Origin: Meloidogyne chitwoodi
Lineage: Eukaryota > Nematoda > Chromadorea > Rhabditida > Meloidogynidae
Length of the DNA stretch: 64,000 bases
NCBI GenBank assembly: GCA_015183035.1
Contig: JACZZP010000002.1
Span: 2,170,001 to 2,234,000, forward strand
Direction: 5' to 3'
This document shows, in pieces, positions 58,039 through 64,000 of the stretch (the stretch's first letter is position 1; every line of letters begins with the position of its first letter). The notes under the pieces are model-generated. The model was not told the DNA's origin, did not search any database, and worked only from the letters and a program-made list of their open reading frames with translations. A program made the position numbers and the translations under genes.

Positions 58039-60273
58039 ATGTTAAATAAAATAATAATTTTATTTTTATTAATTAATGCTATTTTAGGTATTTTTTATTT
58101 TTTAATTAATTTTAATAAAATAATAAATAATTTCTTCCCCATAAAATTAAACTTTAGGCAAAAAATACTGTAAAAATACAATTCTTAAAAAATTAATATC
58201 TCCGCTCCGGGAAAAGATATTTTCACAAGGTTTTTTGCATTCTGATCAGGAAAACAAGCAGAATTGATTAAATTATCAAATTAATTTTTTAAAATTATTT
58301 ATTTAATTTTTTAGTATTTAAAAATATAAATGGAATGAATGACTCTGAATTTATGTTGCAATTAACAATAAAAGCAATAAAATCATTTAAATCTACAATT
58401 TTAATTGAAAAAGAAATTAACGAGCTTTCAGAACATTATTTTTGTAAAGAAAAAAATAAACTTTGCGAAACAAGTGAAAAAATGAAAAATAGTGGAGAAA
58501 CAAGCAAAGCAAGTTGTAGTAAGGAAGGTAATATACAAATTAAATTTTTTTAATTAATTAAACTTAAACAAAAAAATTTTTTATTTAATAATTTATAAAG
58601 ATTAGAAATTCCTCTAAATTTCTCAAAAATTTTGAATCGATCCCTCAATCCGTTATTATTTAAAAACAAAAATATATGCGGCAAAGCGACAAAAATGTTC
58701 ACTCTATTTGTTCGTCACTGTATAAAAGCAACAAGCTAAAATCTTAAAAAATTTAAAATAATTTTATTCGCTATTTATTTCTCTATCATTTCATCTTTGT
58801 TTTATCTAAATAGTATATTTATGAATAAAGTTATGATAAAAAAATAGTTGCTGGGTCACTCTGCACATAAATCTAAAAATTAAAAAAAATGGTCAAATTT
58901 AAAAATAAAATTATTTAATATTAGGATAGTTGAATTAGTATTTTTTAATAAAAAATAAAAAAAAAATATTTTTTAACAGTTAAAGAAGAGCAAAAAAATA
59001 AAAACGCAGACACAATTTTACAAGCATTAATTTTAATTGTTGAAAATGAAAGTATTAAAAATTATAAAAAGACTCATTCTATTATTTGTATAATTAGACG
59101 AAAATTAATTAAAAATTTATTAGAACAGAATGAAGAAGAAATAAATTGTGAAAATGTTTTAATAAAACATTTTGGAAAATATTATGGAAGAAAATATAAT
59201 GAAAAAATTGAAAATATAATTAAATTAATTAAACAAATTGAAAAAAATAGACACTTAAAATGTAATTTATTTTTAATATAATTTAAGCTATTAGACCGAA
59301 AAAAAATTTTATAAATTAAAATAATTAATGCTCAATAGACTATTACTGATTTAAATATACCTACATATTTAAATATTATTTTATTTATTTAATTTATTTT
59401 TAATTATTTTAAATAAAAATAATGGTAGAGCGACACTTCCGGACCGACATTTCCGGACGCCCACAAAAGCTTACAAAGAAATTAGTTTATTTCCCTCTTT
59501 AAAGGATCAATTGGTATAATAATTTATTCAACAACTTTGTAGCATGGTACTAAATATATATCCAAGTTTTGGACCAGAAGTTTGAGTCCAGAAGCGTTGG
59601 TCCGGAAATGTCGGTCCGGAAGTGTCGGCCTGCCAAAATAATATCTAATTAAATAATTTATTTATTAAAAAATTAAAATTATATATAATTTACAAATAAT
59701 ATAACAATTAAATTTTAATTTATTAAATATAATATTATTTTTATTTTTTAATTAACCTTACAAATATTCATTTTTTAATTTATTATTTATTTTTTAAATT
59801 AAAATTAAAATAAATAATTATTTATTCCTCTTAAATAAATTAAATTTCGATTTTTTCTATTTTCAAATTTTTATATAAAATTTACTTGTATTTATTTTTC
59901 GAATTTTTAAATGTTTAAAAAATTTAAAAAAATTAAAAAAAATTTTTTTTTATTTTAAATTTTAGATAAACAAGAAGGAGAAAATCTTTTAGCAATTTTA
60001 AAATTCTTTGCTCTTTTATTTACTTTAGCAAAACCAAAAAAAGAATTAATATTAAAAAACAACACTGCTTGGCAATTATTAAATGAAATAATAAAAAGAA
60101 TTAATAATTTATTTAATTTATTAAAATCTGACAATTTACTAATTAAATATAATAATTTTCCTTTATTTAAATATAATAATGAAACAATTAAAAAATGTTT
60201 TGAAATGCTTAAATTAAATAAAAAAACCAAAAAACGTAAAGAAATTGATTTAATAGAAATTAATGAAGATTAA
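58039..60273 (+). CDS. Secreted Lys-rich helical protein, unknown family
   Basis: Five exons: 58039-58087, 58158-58229, 58315-58527, 58980-59261, 59966-60273; 307 residues. A signal peptide (MLNKIIILFLLINAILG) is followed by KKYCKNTILKKLISPLREKI, FMLQLTIKAIKSF, YFCKEKNKLCETSEKMKNSG, ADTILQALILIVENESIKNY, CIIRRKLIKNLLEQNEEEIN, VLIKHFGKYYGRKY and, in the last exon, LLAILKFFALLFTLAKPKKE and a basic end. Mostly alpha-helical with a few cysteines. Exon 2 uses a GTTTTT donor. If the fourth intron is not removed, a stop follows at 59279-59281, giving a shorter product. No family recognised; a secreted nematode-specific protein is the safest description. Confidence 0.65.
59423..59635. mobile_element. 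MITE with CCGG-containing ends, last intron of the secreted Lys-rich gene
   Basis: Left TGGTAGAGCGACACTTCCGG then ACCGACATTTCCGGAC; right GTCCGGAAATGTCGGTCCGG then AAGTGTCGGCCTGCCA. About 36-bp terminal inverted repeats with unrelated interior. Confidence 0.88.
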
Positions 60274-61119
60274 TAAATTTATTTTTTATTTTTTTTGAAT
60301 TTATTTTTTATTTTTTTTTAATTTATTAATTTTAGAAATTAAAATATAATGTCGATCCCTATATTATTTTTTTTATTTCATAAAAAGCGCCTTTCTCTAC
60401 ATTTTTGTTTTATTTAAAAAAAAAATAATATTTGAAGGCATTGTTTTGTTTATTCAGGCTTTAATTTATCCTTATTTTATTTTAATTACAGTATGTATTT
60501 AATTAATTTATTAGCTATTCTATAATTTTACCCTTAGTCTTTTCTTTATCCTCACATCTTTATTGATTTATTTAAAAGCTGTAACCAAGGAAAATGAATT
60601 TATTTAATAATTTTTAAAAATTAAAAGATTTTATGTTAATTAAACATTTAATTCCATTTTATTAAAAAATAAATTAATTAAAAATAGAGAACGGCGCGGG
60701 GGTTATCCTTGTCGAAAGATTTTAAGGGATCCCGCAGGCTTTTTTGGATTTATCGGAATTTTAGGGATTAGTCCCACCTCTGAATATCGAAACCCTGAAT
60801 ATCTCAGCAATTTGTTAAATTGCCAATTCGGTCAAATCTCTTAAAACTAGTTGGTTCCATACAAACTAGGTTCTATTGGGGCGTTCTATTCTTCCCCATT
60901 TTATAGCCAATGGACGGTTGGTTTTCGCGCTAACTTGGCTCTAACAATAAGGGAAATGTTTTATTACTTGACCGAATTGGCAGTTTGACCAATAGGCTAA
61001 TAAGATATTCAGGGTTTAGATATTGAAAATATTATAAAAATTTTCTTAAATTATTTTTAATAAATAATTATATAATTAAAACAAATATTTATATAAATTT
61101 AATATTTAAATTTAGAAAT
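60274..61119. other. Intergenic region upstream of the nuclear receptor
   Basis: AT-rich with one GC-richer island (60690-61025), most of which is an inverted-repeat element. No gene seen. The nuclear-receptor promoter should lie here. Confidence 0.6.
60781..61028. mobile_element. Inverted-repeat element upstream of the nuclear receptor
   Basis: Left TGAATATCGAAACCCTGAAT, ATCTCAGC and GCCAATTCGGTCAA; right TTGACCGAATTGGC, then AGATATTCAGGGTTTAGATA and TTGAAAAT. Arms of about 55 bp around a non-repeated centre. Confidence 0.8.
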
Positions 61120-63920
61120 ATGTCAATTCCAATTTCATTTTCTAGTAAATACATAGAAAACAAAAACATTTCATCATCTAATGAAGTTGAATTTAAAGAT
61201 TATTTTATTAAAAATGATTATATTAGTTTAGAAGATTTAGAAAAAAGAATTAATAAAGAAGCACTTTTATGTTTTTCTAATAATATTTCTTCTGCTAATA
61301 ATAAAAAAGAACAAAATAATATTTTACAATCTTTATTGAAGGAAAGACCGACAGATTGTGTTGTTTGTGCTAAACAAGCAAAATGCTGTTATTTTGATGT
61401 TCCTTGTTGTTTAGGTAATTTTGTTATAAATAAATAATAATTAGAGTTTAACAAAACATGCACGAACAAATTGTTAACTAACTATAACTGACCTCTGTCT
61501 CTCCGAAAGTTAACTTTATCACTCATTTGTAAGAGACATAGAAAAGTAACGGTAATTAGAGAAAATATGCAAAGTTCCTTTTGTACAATTCCGTTTAATT
61601 TTATAAATTTTCTCTACTGACCACTACTTTTCTCTATCTCTTACAAACGAGAGATTAAGTTAACCTTCGGAGAGACAGTGGTCAGTTATAGTTATTTAAC
61701 AATTTGTTCGTGCATGTTTTGTTAAACCTAATAATATTAAAATTTTAAATTTTTGAAATTTTCCAAATTTTTGAAATTTCCAAAATAATTTATTAACTTT
61801 TTGTTTTTTATTATTAAGGTTGCCGTTCATTTTTTCGACGTTCTGTTCTAAGCCAACGCTTAGTTACCTGCAAAAATAATGAAAATTGCCAAATTCAGCA
61901 AGGTTAAAAATATTTTTTTAAAAATTAATTTATATAATATTTAGGCGAACGATGCCGAGCATGCCGCTTTGACCGATGTCTTCTTGTTGGAATGGACTTT
62001 AGAAAAATTCAAAACTTTCCAGATGGAATTGAAATAGACAAAATTAAAAATATTTTGAACGAGAGAAAACGTCAAATATTTTCGAGAAAAGCTTTAACTC
62101 TTAGAAATGAGGAAAATTCAATTATTATGGTAAATTACAGATTAATTAAAATAATGAAAAATAATTTAAAATTTATGAATTTAGGTGAACACCCCACTTA
62201 TTCGCAAGAAAGTATTTTACACCAAAAATGATTTAGAAGATTTAATTTTTTGCGATTAAGTGGGGTGTTTACCCAAACTTCAAATTTCCAAAAATTTAAA
62301 ATCAAATGAGAGCAGATCAGTTGAGTCAGGCACGTTGAATCACCGTTTAAAATATTTCACCCAAGTTTTTTCTTAGATACGAATTATATAAAAATACGAA
62401 TGCTAGCTCAGTTGAAAGAGCTCTTCGAGCTGAGTCAAATAAGACCAAAATGAACGAATTTAGTAGGCTTCAAACGAAGTTAGGAGAAACGGTGACTCAA
62501 CCTGCCTGACTCAAAAGTTGTGTACTCTCAAAATTCCAAAAATTTAAAATCAAATCTGTAATCCTTATATATAGAAATTTTAACCGACATGAGATTTAAA
62601 ATTGTGAATTTTATGCATTAAAAGATACAAAAGGGGGTAATTTGATTTAATTTTAGCTTTTCTACTGCATAAAATCTCCTTATATTTTTACTAAAATTAA
62701 TATTTTAGAACAAAAATTTCCTATCGGAAAGACCTGAAATAGAATTATTAAATATTCTGGCTTATGCAGATGAATGTCTTTTACATATTCGACATTCTGA
62801 AATTGGAGTTTCAACAATTTATTATGAGAAAAGTATTTTTGATCTTTTAGCTTCTGATGGTGAAACTCAATCATTTTTGTCAAAATCTAATATGTTTTCA
62901 GTAAAAAAATATTTAATTTTAAATATATATTTTAAAATTAATTAAGAAAAAGAAAAGAATTCCAAAAAGTTGTGATTTTTTCATTCAACAATTTAAAGAA
63001 GAAATCATTTTTTCACAAATTTCCGGCAGTCCAACTGGTATTTTTTATTTTTGGCTCAATTCAAACAATTAGTATCATTCGATAGTTCTCGAAAAACTGA
63101 GTCGATCTAGGGGTGGAGGAAATAAAATGAATGTTTATGAGCCGAGATACAGGCCATTGAAAATTGAAAAACCATAGGGGGGAGTAAGCTAATTTTTGCG
63201 GTAAAAAATTCGAATATGCAAATGAAGCTAATTTGAAAGAGCTCTTAAAACAAAGTCTTAAACTTAAACAAAATACCAATTATATTACAGGAAGGCCTTT
63301 TTTCCCTCCTATTTGGTTATATATTGACTCATTTTTATTTATTGAAATGACAAAAACACTTCCAGTTCTCAACCAACTTTCATTAGAAGACAAGGTTATT
63401 ACACTAATAATTTTTGGGTAATTTAGGTGTAAAAATATATAATTTGTCACTGAGAAAGAAATGGACATTTTGCCATTAAACAAAAATGTCATATATTTTT
63501 AAATTTAGATTATGCTTTATTCTAAAAATGGATTCGCAGCAATTGTTTTTAGTCAATTATTTTATAGTAAAATTATTCATGAAAGCGAAATTCTCATATT
63601 TCCAAATGGATTTAGTCCTTTATTCATCAATAATAACGAAACTATTTACAATTTATTTTACAATCATATGACCAGAATTAAAGAAGCTAATTTAAGCAAA
63701 GAAGAATTTTTACTTCTCAGAACAGCTATCTTTTTTCATACAGGTTTGAATTAATAAATTTTAAGAAATTATTTTATTTATTTTTTTAGCTTCAACTGAA
63801 TTGTCTAGCATTGGATGTAAAACATTACAAATTGAACATGACAGACTTTCTCAGGCATTAATGTTTTATGAACGAAGTAGATGCGGAGATATCGATGGAG
63901 CAAAAAGATACGCTGATTTG
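61120..63920 (+). CDS. Nuclear hormone receptor (nematode-type), 3' end not in window or unresolved
   Basis: Eight exons: 61120-61414, 61819-61902, 61945-62129, 62709-62900, 62947-63037, 63189-63394, 63509-63743, 63790-63920, then a GTAATT donor. DNA-binding domain: first zinc finger CVVC-x13-CLGC, followed by RSFFRRSV (P-box region); second finger CKNNENC ... CRACRFDRCLLVGM. The ligand-binding domain follows with WLYIDSFLFIEMTKTLPVLN, LSLEDK then IMLYSKNG, and HDRLSQALMFYERS. The C-terminal helix is not reached. Predicted DNA-binding transcription factor of the expanded nematode NHR group; ligand and target unknown. The spacing in the second finger is two residues shorter than usual. Introns 1 and 3 hold MITEs. 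The acceptor of exon 6 is chosen by frame only. Confidence 0.88.
61446..61727. mobile_element. About 280-bp MITE with long arms, nuclear-receptor intron 1
   Basis: Ends GTTTAACAAAACATGCACGA and TCGTGCATGTTTTGTTAAAC are perfect inverted repeats. The match continues inward for about 110 bp (TCTCCGAAAGTTAACTTTAT / AAGTTAACCTTCGGAGAGAC; TTGTAAGAGA / TCTCTTACAA). Confidence 0.9.
62184..62274. mobile_element. Hairpin MITE, family A (copy A5)
   Basis: GGTGAACACCCCACTTATTC then GCAAGAAAGTATTTT ... TTTTTTGCGATTAAGTGGGG then TGTTTACCC, in intron 3 of the nuclear receptor. Same family as A1-A4. Confidence 0.85.
62321..62514. mobile_element. Inverted-repeat element, nuclear-receptor intron 3
   Basis: Left TTGAGTCAGGCACGTTGAAT then CACCGTTT; right AAACGGTGACTCAACCTGCC then TGACTCAA. 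The centre contains a shorter inverted pair (GAGCTCTTCGAGCTGAGTC). Confidence 0.8.
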
Positions 63921-63950
63921 GTAATTACTTTTATTATTTTTCCTTCCTAA

Positions 63951-64000
63951 ACTGCCGTGGTGTAGTGGTATACATCGCCAACTTGTATTTGGGATGATCT
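63951..64000 (+). tRNA. Possible partial tRNA-Thr(UGU)-like sequence at window edge
   Basis: TGGTGTAGTGG (63958-63968) fits an A box. D stem GTGT/ACAT pairs around loop AGTGGTAT. Anticodon arm CCAA-CTTGTAT-TTGG has a seven-base loop with UGU at 63984-63986, but the outermost pair of that stem is G-G. The variable loop, T arm and acceptor 3' half lie outside the window. It follows the last visible nuclear-receptor exon, perhaps in its intron. It could be a tRNA gene, a pseudogene or a tRNA-derived SINE head. Confidence 0.35.

Noticed and set aside
59262..59281. Stop at 59279-59281 as the end of the Lys-rich secreted gene
   Set aside because: Possible, but a GTAATT donor at 59262 joins in frame to an open 308-nt exon at 59966, so the longer model is preferred.
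1..64000. Bacterial operons, prophage or horizontally acquired genes
   Set aside because: All recognised coding regions are intron-rich with animal/nematode families; nothing has bacterial structure or composition.

Overview
The window is nuclear DNA of a nematode, most likely a root-knot nematode (Meloidogyne) or a close clade IV relative. The DNA is extremely AT-rich. Genes are split into many small exons by AT-rich introns, often 40-60 bases, and 3' splice sites often end AAG rather than CAG. The proteins are typical of nematodes: Sra-superfamily chemoreceptors, an SXP/RAL-2 protein, a nematode-type nuclear receptor, a beta-type insulin-like peptide and a cofilin very close to C. elegans UNC-60B. 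The genus is inferred from composition and gene content. I see no bacterial or viral genes.

Layout. (1) 1-12810: four intact head-to-tail paralogous serpentine chemoreceptor genes on the minus strand share one six-exon structure (the first is cut by the window edge). A plus-strand secreted carboxylesterase (2442-5200) sits among them. (2) 12811-17275: gene-poor DNA with an AAAAT microsatellite and a 620-bp transposon with long inverted repeats and a transposase-like fragment. (3) 17560-25074: a decayed tandem array of an unrecognised secreted cysteine-containing family. (4) 25374-30970: a 17-exon minus-strand transmembrane carboxylesterase-like gene (gliotactin/neuroligin type) whose introns are full of hairpin elements. 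(5) 32900-36567: a second block of the same unrecognised family, followed by a phospholipase A2-like 3' gene part lacking the catalytic His-Asp. (6) 38212-45773: a 13-exon secreted protein with three PAN/apple-like modules and a linker of more than 1000 residues rich in Lys and Glu. (7) 46295-46950: an SXP/RAL-2 gene. (8) 52552-53827: an insulin-like peptide gene. (9) 54454-55859: cofilin. (10) 58039-60273: an unrecognised secreted Lys-rich helical protein. (11) 61120 onward: a nuclear hormone receptor that runs toward the right edge, where a partial tRNA-like sequence lies.

The genes do not form one pathway. What recurs is tandem expansion (receptors, secreted family), extracellular or signalling products, and an unusual load of short inverted-repeat elements (MITE-like), mostly inside introns. 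One 344-bp intron of the PAN gene is almost exactly one such element, with the 5' splice site inside its terminal repeat, which suggests intron gain by transposition. All gene models were spliced by eye from reading frame and splice-site agreement; no transcript or database evidence was available.
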